Source: Niveibacterium terrae (lineage in GTDB: Bacteria > Pseudomonadota > Gammaproteobacteria > Burkholderiales > Rhodocyclaceae). From it: a stretch of DNA of 64,000 bases. Location: contig NZ_CP172404.1 of NCBI RefSeq assembly GCF_048213115.1, forward strand, positions 2,914,001 through 2,978,000, written 5' to 3'. The notes beneath the pieces were generated by a model, which saw only the letters and a program-made list of their open reading frames with translations, did no database searches and was not told the origin of the DNA. This document shows positions 34,134 through 43,072 of the stretch, in pieces; the stretch's first letter is position 1; each line of letters opens with the position of its first letter. The position numbers and the translations under genes are program-made.

Positions 34134-34775
34134 TCAAGCCTCGATCAGACTGAGCCAGCGTTCGATGGGCTGCCACTGCAGTCTGTCCTTGCCGACCCGG
34201 GCCACCGGGACATCGAACAGCGTCATCCCGTGCGCGGCGAGCTGGACGTAATTCTGCGTATCGCGCAGATGGGTCAGGACTGGCAGGCCCAGACTGTCGA
34301 GAAAGCGCTGCAGGTCGCCAGCCGAATGGGTGCGCGGATCGACTCTCATGCCGATCAGCGCGATCTGAGTGCCGCGGGCCGCTTTGAGTTCCGCCAGATC
34401 GTCGAGAAAGGCACGCGTTGCACGCATGTCGAAGACCGACGCCTGAAGCGGAACCAGGATCGCGTCGGCGCGCTTCAGGAGCCCCTTGAGCTTGTCGCCG
34501 TGCAGCCCGGCCGGAGTGTCGATGACCGCATGAGTCGTGCCTTTCGGAGGCCGCGCCGGTTTGCCCGGATCGAGATCCCAGCTCGCGATCCGGGGCAGCT
34601 CGCGCGGACGCAGCGCGAGCCAGTCGCGCGCCGACTGCTGGCGGTCGACATCGCCGAGCATGACCCGGGTCGAGCCGTCTTCCCGCCCCCGGCTGGCGAG
34701 ACAGCCCGCCAGATTGATCGCCAAAGTCGTCTTGCCGACTCCGCCTTTCGGATTGGCCACCATCAGAACCCGCAT
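34134..34775 (-). CDS. Orphan ParA-family ATPase
   Basis: A 213-residue deviant Walker ATPase. The Walker A motif KGGVGKTTLA begins at Lys10, the aspartate of the A' motif lies in VMLGDVDRQQSARDW, and the second switch reads HAVIDTPAGLHG. GAGGAGG precedes the ATG at 34775. The upstream extension of the open frame overlaps the divergent phosphatase gene and is not coding. No ParB partner or parS-like repeat is visible nearby, so it is an orphan; its cargo cannot be inferred. Confidence 0.9.
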   Translation of the reverse strand: MRVLMVANPKGGVGKTTLAINLAGCLASRGREDGSTRVMLGDVDRQQSARDWLALRPRELPRIASWDLDPGKPARPPKGTTHAVIDTPAGLHGDKLKGLLKRADAILVPLQASVFDMRATRAFLDDLAELKAARGTQIALIGMRVDPRTHSAGDLQRFLDSLGLPVLTHLRDTQNYVQLAAHGMTLFDVPVARVGKDRLQWQPIERWLSLIEA

Positions 34776-34874
34776 CCGCACCTCCTCGTCAGACCCGCAG
34801 CATAAACGCGAAGCCTCGCTCCCGTCCCGGGCAAGGCCCTGATAAAATTGATTATTTTTTTGATATCGAACCGG

Positions 34875-35510
34875 ATGACTTGCCACCTCTGCCTGATTCG
34901 CCACGGCGAAACCGACTGGAACCTCGCCCGCAGGATGCAGGGGCACATCGATATCGCGCTCAACGCCCGGGGCCAGGCCCAGGCCAGAGCGCTGGCGAAG
35001 AGTCTGACCGGGCAGAGCTTTTCCGCGATCTATGCGAGCGACCTCGCGCGAGCCAGGGAGACCGCCAGCGTGAGCGCGCAGGAGCTGGGCCTCGCGGTCA
35101 CCACCGAGCCTTTGTTGCGCGAGCGCCACTATGGCGACTTCCAGGGCCGCACCTACGAGGAATCGCGCCAGGCATTCCCCGAAGCCTATGAGCGCTTCAT
35201 CGCCCGCGATGTCGATGCCGACTTCCCGGGCGGAGGCGAGAGCCTGACGATCTTCTTTGCGCGGGTGCGCGCCGCGCTGGAAGCCATCGCTGCGCGCCAT
35301 TCCGGCAGTCATGTGCTCGTCGTGACCCATGGCGGAGTGCTGGACATGGCGCACCGGCTCGCCTCGCATCTGCCGCTCGAGCAGAGGAGGAATTTCGCGA
35401 TCGGCAACGCGACCGTGAACTGGATGCGCCGTGAGCAGGGCTCGTGGCGGATAGAGACCTGGGACGGGCGCGCGCACCTCGACAATTCGCAGGACGAGCT
35501 GCCCGGCTGA
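34875..35510 (+). CDS. Histidine phosphatase family protein (phosphoglycerate mutase-like)
   Basis: A 211-residue phosphatase of the branch that includes CobC/GpmB-like enzymes. The phosphorylated histidine is His10 in LIRHGETDWN, the acid/base Glu is in LLRERHYGDFQG, and the second His is in VVTHGGVLD. The ATG at 34875 fits homology; an upstream in-frame ATG at 34848 is not supported. It is divergent from the parA-like gene. The specific substrate is not evident. Confidence 0.9.
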   Translation: MTCHLCLIRHGETDWNLARRMQGHIDIALNARGQAQARALAKSLTGQSFSAIYASDLARARETASVSAQELGLAVTTEPLLRERHYGDFQGRTYEESRQAFPEAYERFIARDVDADFPGGGESLTIFFARVRAALEAIAARHSGSHVLVVTHGGVLDMAHRLASHLPLEQRRNFAIGNATVNWMRREQGSWRIETWDGRAHLDNSQDELPG

Positions 35511-35584
35511 TGCGCGCAACACCCGCCAAAATGCCGGCAACTGCATGATAGAATTCGACTTTGAACCCACTCGTAGCGAATACC

Positions 35585-36832
35585 ATGTTCCCGAAGCAGA
35601 CCCTTGCACAAGCCGACGCCGAACTCTGGGCCGCAATCGAAGCCGAGAATCGCCGCCAGGAAGACCACATCGAGCTGATCGCGTCTGAAAACTACGTCAG
35701 CCGCCCGGTCATGGAAGCCCAGGGCTCCCAGCTGACCAACAAGTACGCCGAAGGCTATCCGGGCAAACGCTACTACGGTGGCTGCGAGCACGTCGACGTC
35801 GTCGAACAGATCGCGATCGACCGCCTGAAGAAGATCTTCGGCGCCGACGCCGCGAACGTTCAGCCGAACTCCGGCTCGCAGGCCAACCAGGCCGTGCTGA
35901 TGGCTTTCGCGAAACCCGGCGACACGATCATGGGCATGAGCCTCGCCGAAGGCGGTCACCTGACCCACGGCATGCCGCTGAACCTGTCGGGCAAGTGGTT
36001 CAATGTCGTCGCCTACGGCCTGAACGCGAAGGAAGAGATCGACTACGACGCGATGGAACGGCTCGCGCACGAGCACAAGCCGAAGATCATCGTCGCCGGC
36101 GCCTCGGCCTATTCGCTGCGCATCGACTTCGAACGCTTCGCAAAGGTTGCGAAAGCGGTCGGCGCGATCTTCTGGGTCGACATGGCCCACTATGCCGGCC
36201 TGATCGCTGCGGGCGTCTACCCGAACCCTGTTCCTCACGCCGATGTCGTCACCTCGACGACGCACAAGACGCTGCGCGGTCCGCGCGGCGGCGTGATCTT
36301 GATGAAGGCTGAGCACGAGAAGGCGATCAATTCGGCGATCTTCCCCGGCCTGCAAGGCGGCCCGCTCGAACACGTGATCGCAGCCAAGGCCGTCGCATTC
36401 AAGGAAGCGCTCTCGCCCGAGTTCAAGGTCTATCAGCAACAGGTCGTCGACAACGCCCGGGTTCTGGCCCGTGTTCTCGCTGAAGAGCGCGGTCTGCGCA
36501 TCATCTCCGGCCGCACCGAAAGCCACGTCTTCCTGCTCGATCTGCGCGCGAAGAAGATCACCGGCAAGGAAGCCGAAGCGGCTCTGGGGCGCGCGCACAT
36601 CACCGTCAACAAGAACTCGATCCCCAACGATCCGGAAAAGCCTTTCGTGACCAGCGGCATCCGGATCGGTTCACCGGCGATGACGACCCGCGGTTTCACC
36701 GAGATCGAAGCCGAACGCGTCGCCCACCTGATCGCCGACGTGCTCGACGCACCGAACGACGAGGCGGTGCTGACCCGCGTGCGCAATGAGGTCGCCGCGC
36801 TGTGCAAGAAATTCCCGGTCTATGGTGTCTGA
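35585..36832 (+). CDS. glyA: Serine hydroxymethyltransferase
   Basis: A 415-residue PLP enzyme interconverting serine and glycine with transfer of a one-carbon unit to tetrahydrofolate. Signatures: HIELIASENYVSRPVMEAQG, NKYAEGYPGKRYYGGCE, and the Schiff-base lysine in STTHKTLRGPRGG. Length is full. The ATG at 35585 is used; a TTG eight codons earlier is in frame but unlikely. It is followed by nrdR and ribD, the common glyA-nrdR-ribD order of betaproteobacteria. Confidence 0.97.
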   Translation: MFPKQTLAQADAELWAAIEAENRRQEDHIELIASENYVSRPVMEAQGSQLTNKYAEGYPGKRYYGGCEHVDVVEQIAIDRLKKIFGADAANVQPNSGSQANQAVLMAFAKPGDTIMGMSLAEGGHLTHGMPLNLSGKWFNVVAYGLNAKEEIDYDAMERLAHEHKPKIIVAGASAYSLRIDFERFAKVAKAVGAIFWVDMAHYAGLIAAGVYPNPVPHADVVTSTTHKTLRGPRGGVILMKAEHEKAINSAIFPGLQGGPLEHVIAAKAVAFKEALSPEFKVYQQQVVDNARVLARVLAEERGLRIISGRTESHVFLLDLRAKKITGKEAEAALGRAHITVNKNSIPNDPEKPFVTSGIRIGSPAMTTRGFTEIEAERVAHLIADVLDAPNDEAVLTRVRNEVAALCKKFPVYGV

Positions 36833-36855
36833 GCCCACGCTCGACCACCCGGAGT

Positions 36856-36905
36856 GCATGCGGTGAAACACCGCATGCCAGCTGCGCCCCGCTTCGCCGG
36901 GGCGC
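36856..36905. repeat. Two tandem hairpins between glyA and nrdR
   Basis: GCATGCGGTG, loop AAA, CACCGCATGC forms a perfect 10-bp stem at 36856-36878. A second stem GCGCCCC/GGGGCGC with an eight-base loop follows at 36884-36905. Neither has a T-run. They may attenuate or process the glyA-nrdR transcript. Confidence 0.5.
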
Positions 36906-36933
36906 TGTCGTATCCAGCGGAGCCTGAACGCCC

Positions 36934-37413
36934 ATGAAATGCCCGTTTTGCGGCACCCCATCGACCCAGGTCACCGACACCCGGGAAAACGACGAAGGCA
37001 ATATCGTCAGACGCCGCCGCCGCTGCCTCTCCTGCGACAAACGCTTCACAACCTATGAGCGGATCGAGCTGAAGATGCCCCAGGTCGTCAAGAAGAACGG
37101 CAGCCGCAGCGAATTCGAGCGCGAGAAGATCCTCGCCAGCATGAAGCTCGCGCTGCGCAAGAGGCCGGTCACCGCCGAGAGCGTCGACGAAGCGCTCGAC
37201 CGGATAGAGAGCACGCTGCTCGCGCTGGGCGAACGCGAAGTCGCCAGCGAACAGATCGGGGCTCTGGTCATGCAGGAGCTCAGGCGCCTGGACAAGGTCG
37301 CCTATATCCGCTTCGCTTCGGTCTATCGCAACTTCGAAGACGCGAAAGAGTTCTCCGAAGTGATCCGTGAGCTCAAGCCTCCGCGCGCGCCCCGTCGCGA
37401 ACCGCAGATCTGA
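36934..37413 (+). CDS. nrdR: Transcriptional repressor NrdR
   Basis: A 159-residue repressor of ribonucleotide reductase genes. The zinc ribbon uses Cys3, Cys6, Cys31 and Cys34 (MKCPFCG...RCLSCDKRFTTYE), and the ATP-cone domain follows with VVKKNGSRSEFEREKI and the end FASVYRNFEDAKEF. Full length. Five bases separate its stop from the ribD start. Confidence 0.97.
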   Translation: MKCPFCGTPSTQVTDTRENDEGNIVRRRRRCLSCDKRFTTYERIELKMPQVVKKNGSRSEFEREKILASMKLALRKRPVTAESVDEALDRIESTLLALGEREVASEQIGALVMQELRRLDKVAYIRFASVYRNFEDAKEFSEVIRELKPPRAPRREPQI

Positions 37414-37418
37414 AACCA

Positions 37419-38525
37419 ATGCCCTTCACGAGCCTCGATCACGCGATGATGGCCAGAGCGCTGCAGCTCGCCGAAAACGCGCGTGGCGTGTCGACGCCCA
37501 ACCCCAACGTCGGCTGCGTCATCGTGCGCGGCGGCGAAATCCTCGGCGAGGGCTGGACCCAGAAGGCCGGCAGCAACCACGCCGAAATCCAGGCTCTGCG
37601 CGATGCGCGCGAGCGCGGCCACGGCACCGTCGGCGCGACCGCCTATGTGACGCTGGAGCCCTGCTCGCACTTCGGCCGCACTCCGCCCTGCGCCGACGCG
37701 CTGATCGCTTCCGGCGTCACACGCGTCGTCGCGGCGCTGACGGACCCGAATCCTCTGGTCGCCGGCCAGGGCCTCGCGCGCCTGGCGAACGCCGGAATCG
37801 CCGTCGAATCCGGTCTGATGGAGAGCGCCGCGCGCGCGTCGCTGGCCGGATTTCTGAGCCGGATGGAACGCGGTCGCCCCTGGGTCAGGGTCAAGATCGC
37901 CGCATCCGCTGACGGCCGCACGGCCCTGGCGAACGGCGAGAGCCAGTGGATCACCGGTGCGGCCGCGCGGCGCGACGTCCACCGCCTGCGCGCGCGCAGC
38001 TGCGCGGTGCTGACCGGAATCGGCACCGTGCTCGCCGACGACCCTCAGCTCACCGCGCGCGACATCGGTTCGGTCCCTCAACCACGACGCATCGTCGTCG
38101 ACACCGATCTGCGCACGCCGACCGACGCGCGTGTGCTCGCCGGAGGCGGCTGCTGGATCGCCTGCTCGACCGAGGCCTTGCAGAGTCCGGTCGCCGCGGC
38201 ACTGCACAGCGAAGGCGCGGAATTGCTCGCGACGCCGCGCGCCGCCGGAAAGCTCGATCTCGCCGCGCTGCTCGATGAACTGGGCCGGCGCGGCATCAAC
38301 GAGCTGATGGTCGAAGCCGGAGCCACGCTGTCGGGAGCGGTCATCGCATCAGGCCTCGCCGACGAGATCGTGCTCTACGTCGCGCCCTGCCTGATGGGCG
38401 ATGCCTCGCGCGGACTCGCCAGCCTGCCCGCCTTCACGGCGATGGCACAAATCCCCCGCTTCGCCTTCCACGAAGTCCGCCGCATCGGCGAAGACCTCCG
38501 CCTGATCCTTCGCCCTCAGGCCTGA
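37419..38525 (+). CDS. ribD: Bifunctional riboflavin biosynthesis deaminase/reductase
   Basis: A 368-residue two-domain enzyme for the second and third steps of riboflavin synthesis. The deaminase zinc site is His54 and Glu56 (NHAEIQAL) with Cys82 and Cys91 (TLEPCSHFGRTPPC). The reductase domain starts near residue 148 (RPWVRVKIAASADGRTA) and includes INELMVEAGATLSGA. The 3' end overlaps the convergent moeB gene by 10 bases. Confidence 0.96.
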   Translation: MPFTSLDHAMMARALQLAENARGVSTPNPNVGCVIVRGGEILGEGWTQKAGSNHAEIQALRDARERGHGTVGATAYVTLEPCSHFGRTPPCADALIASGVTRVVAALTDPNPLVAGQGLARLANAGIAVESGLMESAARASLAGFLSRMERGRPWVRVKIAASADGRTALANGESQWITGAAARRDVHRLRARSCAVLTGIGTVLADDPQLTARDIGSVPQPRRIVVDTDLRTPTDARVLAGGGCWIACSTEALQSPVAAALHSEGAELLATPRAAGKLDLAALLDELGRRGINELMVEAGATLSGAVIASGLADEIVLYVAPCLMGDASRGLASLPAFTAMAQIPRFAFHEVRRIGEDLRLILRPQA

Positions 38526-39265
38526 GCACAGGCCAAACAGCCGGGATCGCGCGGGTAGCGCATCTCGCGCCAGCGCATCGCGAGCGCGTCGAGCAGCAAG
38601 AGCCGACCGGCGAGCACCTCGCCGCAGCCGGCGAGCAGCTTCAGCGCCTCGGCCGCCTGCGTCGCACCGATGATTCCGGTCAGCGGCGCGAACACTCCGG
38701 TCACCGCGCAGCGCAATTCCTCGACCGCCTCACCTTCCGGAAAAAGGCACTGGTAGCAGGCCGACGCCGGATCCCGCAGATCGAAAACACTGACCTGGCC
38801 CTCAAAGCGGATCGCCGCGCCCGAAACCAGAGGCTTGCGGTGCAGCACGCAGGCGCGGTTCACCGCATAACGGGTCGCGAAATTGTCCGAGCAGTCGAGC
38901 ACCAGATCGGCGTCTTCGACTTCGCGCTCCAGCTCGTCCCCGGCCAGCCGAGCGGCGATGGGCCTGAGCAGGATTTCCGGGTTGATCGCAGCGAGCGCGA
39001 GGCGGGCCGATTCGACTTTGGCCATGCCGACCCGCTCATCGACATGAAGGATCTGCCGCTGCAGATTGGAGAGTTCTACCGCATCGCCATCGGCCAGCAC
39101 CAGCGTGCCGACTCCGGCGCTGGCGAGGTAGAGCGCAGCCGGAGAGCCGAGGCCTCCGGCACCGACGACCAGAACGCGAGAAGATGCGATGGCCTGCTGA
39201 CCCGCGATATCGATCTCGGGCAGCAGCAGGTGACGGGAATAGCGCAGCAGTTGCTGATCGTTCAT
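38516..39265 (-). CDS. moeB: MoeB/ThiF-type adenylyltransferase (E1-like)
   Basis: A 249-residue enzyme that adenylates the C-terminal glycine of a sulfur carrier protein (MoaD or ThiS). The ATP-binding motif VLVVGAGGLGSP is at residues 31-42, followed by D.D.VELSNLQRQ and the DCSDNFATRYAVN segment. Zinc cysteine pairs are CYQC and CLAC near the end. Molybdopterin and thiamine roles cannot be told apart by motif alone. It is the last gene of a same-strand series envC-ctpA-hypothetical-moeB. Confidence 0.9.
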   Translation of the reverse strand: MNDQQLLRYSRHLLLPEIDIAGQQAIASSRVLVVGAGGLGSPAALYLASAGVGTLVLADGDAVELSNLQRQILHVDERVGMAKVESARLALAAINPEILLRPIAARLAGDELEREVEDADLVLDCSDNFATRYAVNRACVLHRKPLVSGAAIRFEGQVSVFDLRDPASACYQCLFPEGEAVEELRCAVTGVFAPLTGIIGATQAAEALKLLAGCGEVLAGRLLLLDALAMRWREMRYPRDPGCLACAQA

Positions 39266-39322
39266 GGGTATCGATGAAAACGGCGCGGAGACCGCGCCGG
39301 CGAAATGAAAGACCGCTCTCGT

Positions 39323-39787
39323 TCAGCGGAACTCGCGCAGATCCTCGGGCGTGTCGTCGTGGTCGCCGTGGGGGTGGTGGGCCCAGGCCTGGACATAGAC
39401 TTCGTTCGACTGCTTGATCAGTCGCTCGGGCGAGCGCAGGTTGTGCAGCTGGGTCTCCTCGCTGTAGCGCCAAAAAGCCCTCAGAAGCCGGAAGTGCAGC
39501 GAATCGTCGAGCAGAAAACCCATCGCAGCGAGCTGTTCGCAGATCTCCTCGAAGGAGGTGCGCTCGATCGAGTAGCTGATCCACAGGCTCAAGCCGTCCC
39601 GGCCGCTCGCCTCGACCGCCAGATGGGACTGGCCGAGCAGACGCTCGCGCGCGGCCTCGACCTGCCCTTCGGGCGCGTGCTGAAACTTCAGCAGATGCCG
39701 CTTGCGCAGCGTCTGCGGCTCGCAGTCGGGTTCGTGCGGGCGATGGTTGCGCCCAGCCATCCGATAGGTTTTCTCGCGTTCCAGCAT
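39323..39787 (-). CDS. Hypothetical protein between ctpA and moeB
   Basis: 154 residues with no family I can name. The first part is basic (AGRNHRPHEPDCEPQTLRKRH), the middle has an alternating strand/helix pattern (LAVEASGRDGLSLWISYSIE, then FEEICEQLAAMGF) resembling a small ferredoxin-like or HMA-like fold without its cysteines, and the tail is His/Asp-rich (HHPHGDHDD). Same strand as ctpA (32 bases upstream) and moeB (57 bases downstream), so it is probably co-transcribed. Codon use matches the neighbours. Confidence 0.65.
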   Translation of the reverse strand: MLEREKTYRMAGRNHRPHEPDCEPQTLRKRHLLKFQHAPEGQVEAARERLLGQSHLAVEASGRDGLSLWISYSIERTSFEEICEQLAAMGFLLDDSLHFRLLRAFWRYSEETQLHNLRSPERLIKQSNEVYVQAWAHHPHGDHDDTPEDLREFR

Positions 39788-39819
39788 GCCGGCCTCCTCA
39801 AAGATGCGCCGGCGCGCAC

Positions 39820-41184
39820 TCAGCGGTTTCTCTGGGCGATCTGCATTCCCTTGAGCACGTTGAGCGCCTGCGCCAGCTGATGGTCGTTCTTGCCACCCAG
39901 TTCAAAAGGAGCGATCGCTTCCGGTCCTTCCTCGGGAGCCAGCGGCGCGGCCTTGATGGCCGGCCGGCTCGCCGCGGCGCCTGGAACGTTCAGGTGATTT
40001 TCGAGGTCGGCTTCGCGGATCAGCGCGTAATTGCCGGACGGCGTGTCATTGACCAGGATGTCGGGCGCGATGCCCTTGGCCTGGATCGAGCGGCCGCTCG
40101 GCGTGTAGTAGCGTGCGGTCGTCAGCTTGATCGCGGCGTTACCGCCCAGCGCGAGGATGCTCTGCACCGAGCCCTTGCCGAAAGTCTGGGTTCCGACGAT
40201 GACACCGCGCTTGTTGTCCTGAAGCGCGCCGGCGACGATCTCGGAAGCCGATGCGCTCGCGCCATTGACCAGCACGACCAGAGGCATGGTCTTGATGTCG
40301 GCGGGCAGGCTCTTCAGAAAGTCATCGCGATTGCCGCGCAGATAGTCGTCAGGCGACGCATAGAACTTGTGCCGGGAATCCTCGGTGCGACCGTCGGTCG
40401 AGACGACCAGAGCCTTGGCCGGCAGGAAGGCGCCCGAAACTCCGACCGCCGCATGGAGCAGACCACCCGGATCGTTACGCAGATCGAGAATGATCGCCTT
40501 CATGCCCTGCTTTTCGAGCTTGCCGAGTTCGTGCGTCAGAGCCGACGCGGTGTTCTCCTGGAACTGGGCGATCCGCAGATAGCCGACTCCCGGCTCGATC
40601 ATCTTCGCCTTGACGCTCTGGACCTGGATGATCTCGCGGGTCAGCGTCAGCTCCATCGTCTTGTTCTCGCCCTTGCGCGCGATCGTCAGGCGGATCTTGG
40701 TCTTGGGCTTGCCGCGCATCTTCTTGACGGCATCGTTCAGCGACAGGCCTTTGACGACCGTATCGTCGAGCTTGATGATCAGATCGCCGGGGCGAATTCC
40801 GGCACGGAAGGCCGGAGTGTCCTCGATCGGTGAGATCACCTTGATGAAGCCGTCCTCGATGCCGACTTCGATGCCCAGGCCACCGAACTCACCCTGGGTT
40901 CCGGCCTGCAAATCCTTGTAGGCGTCGGGATCAAGGTAAGCCGAATGCGGATCGAGGCTCGAGAGCATGCCGCTGATCGCGCCATCGATCAGCTTCTTGT
41001 CATCGACCGGCTCGACGTAGCCTTGCTTGATCGCATTGAACACTTCGGCAAAGCTGCGCAGCTCCTCGACCGGGAGCGGTGAAGTCGCGTCCTTGTTGGC
41101 GCTGGCCGAGAAATTCAGACTCAGCGCGACTCCGGCGCAAAGCCCCACGAAGACCAACCCAGCCTGCTGCAGCTTGCCGCGCAT
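39820..41184 (-). CDS. ctpA: S41-family carboxyl-terminal processing protease
   Basis: A 454-residue periplasmic serine protease. The N-terminal signal/anchor is AGLVFVGLCAGVALSL. A PDZ domain (GGLGIEVG...GIRPGDLIIKLDD) lies near residues 95-185 and the catalytic Ser is in VNGASASASEIVAGALQ with the Lys in GTQTFGKGSVQ. The ATG at 41184 with GGACAGGG upstream is preferred over an earlier in-frame start. It follows envC by 35 bases, the conserved order for this pair, linking it to cell wall hydrolase control. Confidence 0.95.
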   Translation of the reverse strand: MRGKLQQAGLVFVGLCAGVALSLNFSASANKDATSPLPVEELRSFAEVFNAIKQGYVEPVDDKKLIDGAISGMLSSLDPHSAYLDPDAYKDLQAGTQGEFGGLGIEVGIEDGFIKVISPIEDTPAFRAGIRPGDLIIKLDDTVVKGLSLNDAVKKMRGKPKTKIRLTIARKGENKTMELTLTREIIQVQSVKAKMIEPGVGYLRIAQFQENTASALTHELGKLEKQGMKAIILDLRNDPGGLLHAAVGVSGAFLPAKALVVSTDGRTEDSRHKFYASPDDYLRGNRDDFLKSLPADIKTMPLVVLVNGASASASEIVAGALQDNKRGVIVGTQTFGKGSVQSILALGGNAAIKLTTARYYTPSGRSIQAKGIAPDILVNDTPSGNYALIREADLENHLNVPGAAASRPAIKAAPLAPEEGPEAIAPFELGGKNDHQLAQALNVLKGMQIAQRNR

Positions 41185-41219
41185 TTCCCTGTCCGTTCCT
41201 AGCTCTAAAGTGGCGACAA

Positions 41220-42755
41220 TCAGCGCCCCGCCACCCATTTGGCGGGATCCTGGGGGGCACCTCGATAACGTATTTCGAAGTATAAACCGGAATTCTCGCT
41301 GCCCCCGCTGGAGCCAACGCTGGCAATCGTTTCGCCGGCTCGCACATGCGCACCTGGTGCCTTGAACAAGGCCTCGTTGTTGCCATAGACCGTCATGTAT
41401 TCGTTGCCGTGATCAATGATGATCAGGTTTCCGAATCCGCGCAACCAATCGGCATAAACAACGCGTCCGGCCGCGACCGCATGGACGTCTCCGCCCGTGG
41501 CGCGGATGAAGATGCCTTTCCACTGGCTCCCCCCCTCGGCGCGCGCCGCGCCAAAGCGACCGATCAGCTCGCCGCGCGCAGGCCACTTGAGCTTGCCCTT
41601 GAGCGCGGCAAAAGCCTCGCCGCCGACGCTGGCATCGGCCACTTCGCTGGCATGACCGCTGACCGGCTCGCTCGCCTCCTTCGCCGGGCGCGCTGGCTGA
41701 ACGGCAGGCTTGGTGGGCAGCGGCCGGGCGACGGGCTGGGAAGCGACCGCTTTCGACGGGGGTTGGGCCACCGGTTTGGGCTGAGCTTTGGCCGGAGGCT
41801 GGGGTTTGGGCACCGGAGGAGGAACGGGAGGCTTGGGCGGCGGCAGGCGGGCGAGACCGCCGATCAGCAGACCCAGGCGGGTCTCGTCCTGCGTCAGCGA
41901 TGCGACTTCCTTGCGCTGGACGCGCAGCTTGCCCTGCACCGAAGCGAGGACCTTGGCGCGCTTGCCCTGCTCGACGAGCAGGCGATCGTGCTCGGAGGCC
42001 TGTTCGCGCTCGAGCGCCTCCATCCTCTGGTGCTTTTGCTGCAGCCCGGCGATCAGCTTCTCGTGCTCAGCGAGCGTCGTCCGGGCGCGCTGGATTTCGG
42101 CCTGGCGCGCTTCTGCCATGCGCTCAAGATAGTAGGCGTCGCGGGCCACCTGGTTCAGGTCGTCCCCCCCCAGCAGGCGACGAGCTCCGGCCTTGCGACC
42201 GAAGACGTAATAGCGGTACAGAGTGTCGCCGAGCGCGCGGCGCTGCGAGACGAGCTGAAGACTGAGCAGATCGCGCCGCTTCTCCATCTCGGCAATCTCG
42301 GCCTCGGTATCCGAGCGCTCGGTCGAGATTTCGCGCAAGCGCTTCTGCGAAGCCGAGATCGCACGCTCGACGACCGACAGCGCATCGGCGACTTCGTTGC
42401 GGGTCGCCTCGGACTCGGCGATCTCCTGATGCAGATTGCCGATCTTGCGGTGCACATCGTCGAGATCGGCCTTCTTGCGGGCAAGTTCGGCCTTCCTGCG
42501 CTCGAACTCAACTCTTTTGCGTTCGTACTCGGCGCGTTTGCGCTCGTAGTCGGCGCTCCTGCGGTCGGCATTTTTGCGCTCGTTCGCGCCGCGCTTGCCC
42601 GGCGCAGCCGCTTTCTTGCGAACGGGCTCGCTCTTCACATGCGCGGCATCGGCCTTGTCCTGACGGGCCTCCTTGGCCTGGATCGGCGCGGCGATAAAGA
42701 AAAAGGCGAAGAGCGCCGCAGCGATCTTCGCCCCGGAGCGGAGCGTTTCGTTCAC
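41220..42755 (-). CDS. envC: EnvC-type murein hydrolase activator
   Basis: About 511 residues: a signal peptide (IAAALFAFFFIAAPIQA), a long charged coiled coil (about residues 40-300, with a repeated YERKRAE-like motif), a proline-rich linker, and a C-terminal LytM/M23 domain (WKGIFIRATGG, AAGRVVYADWL, GNLIIIDHGN, GLYFEIRYRG). The zinc ligands of active M23 enzymes are lost (YFE where HxH is expected), as in EnvC, which activates amidases rather than cutting peptidoglycan. The GTG at 42755 is chosen because the signal peptide starts there. Confidence 0.92.
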   Translation of the reverse strand: MNETLRSGAKIAAALFAFFFIAAPIQAKEARQDKADAAHVKSEPVRKKAAAPGKRGANERKNADRRSADYERKRAEYERKRVEFERRKAELARKKADLDDVHRKIGNLHQEIAESEATRNEVADALSVVERAISASQKRLREISTERSDTEAEIAEMEKRRDLLSLQLVSQRRALGDTLYRYYVFGRKAGARRLLGGDDLNQVARDAYYLERMAEARQAEIQRARTTLAEHEKLIAGLQQKHQRMEALEREQASEHDRLLVEQGKRAKVLASVQGKLRVQRKEVASLTQDETRLGLLIGGLARLPPPKPPVPPPVPKPQPPAKAQPKPVAQPPSKAVASQPVARPLPTKPAVQPARPAKEASEPVSGHASEVADASVGGEAFAALKGKLKWPARGELIGRFGAARAEGGSQWKGIFIRATGGDVHAVAAGRVVYADWLRGFGNLIIIDHGNEYMTVYGNNEALFKAPGAHVRAGETIASVGSSGGSENSGLYFEIRYRGAPQDPAKWVAGR

Positions 42756-42771
42756 AAAGGCTATCCGGTTC

Positions 42772-42918
42772 TTACTTCTCTGCCCTGCACTGATTGACGG
42801 CGACGATCGTGTCCTCGCCCCCCACCAGGGTCGGGGCGAACTCGATCCAGCCGGGGGGACGGCATTCCAGGTTCCAGGAGGATTCGCCATCGCGCATCAG
42901 CGCGATCTTGCGGGTCAT
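42772..42918 (-). pseudogene. Short ORF resembling the 5' end of gpmA (phosphoglycerate mutase relic)
   Basis: 48 codons reading MTRKIALMRDGESSWNLECR then PPGW. This matches the start of cofactor-dependent phosphoglycerate mutase (…LVLIRHGES.WN.ENRFTGW…), but the phosphorylated histidine of RHGES is Asp (RDGES), and the text after PPGW is unrelated and stops. In related genomes gpmA lies exactly here, between envC and the rhodanese gene. A duplicated AGGAGTGTCC sits just before the ATG, giving two ribosome-binding sites in tandem, so the short product may still be made. Confidence 0.5.
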
Positions 42919-43072
42919 GGACACTCCTGGACACTCCTGTTCTGGTCTCTGCTGGGGGAATGGTATCGCGATCGGCAGGAATTGGCAGCGCCCATCGATC
43001 ACCAGAAGATGGTATTTTATCGGATCACGCCGCCGCACCTCCCGTGCTTTTGGCCGCTTTCTGAGTTGGATC

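Noticed and set aside
34776..35636. Upstream extension of the ParA frame to 35636
   Set aside because: It overlaps the divergent histidine phosphatase gene. A strong ribosome-binding site precedes the internal ATG at 34775.
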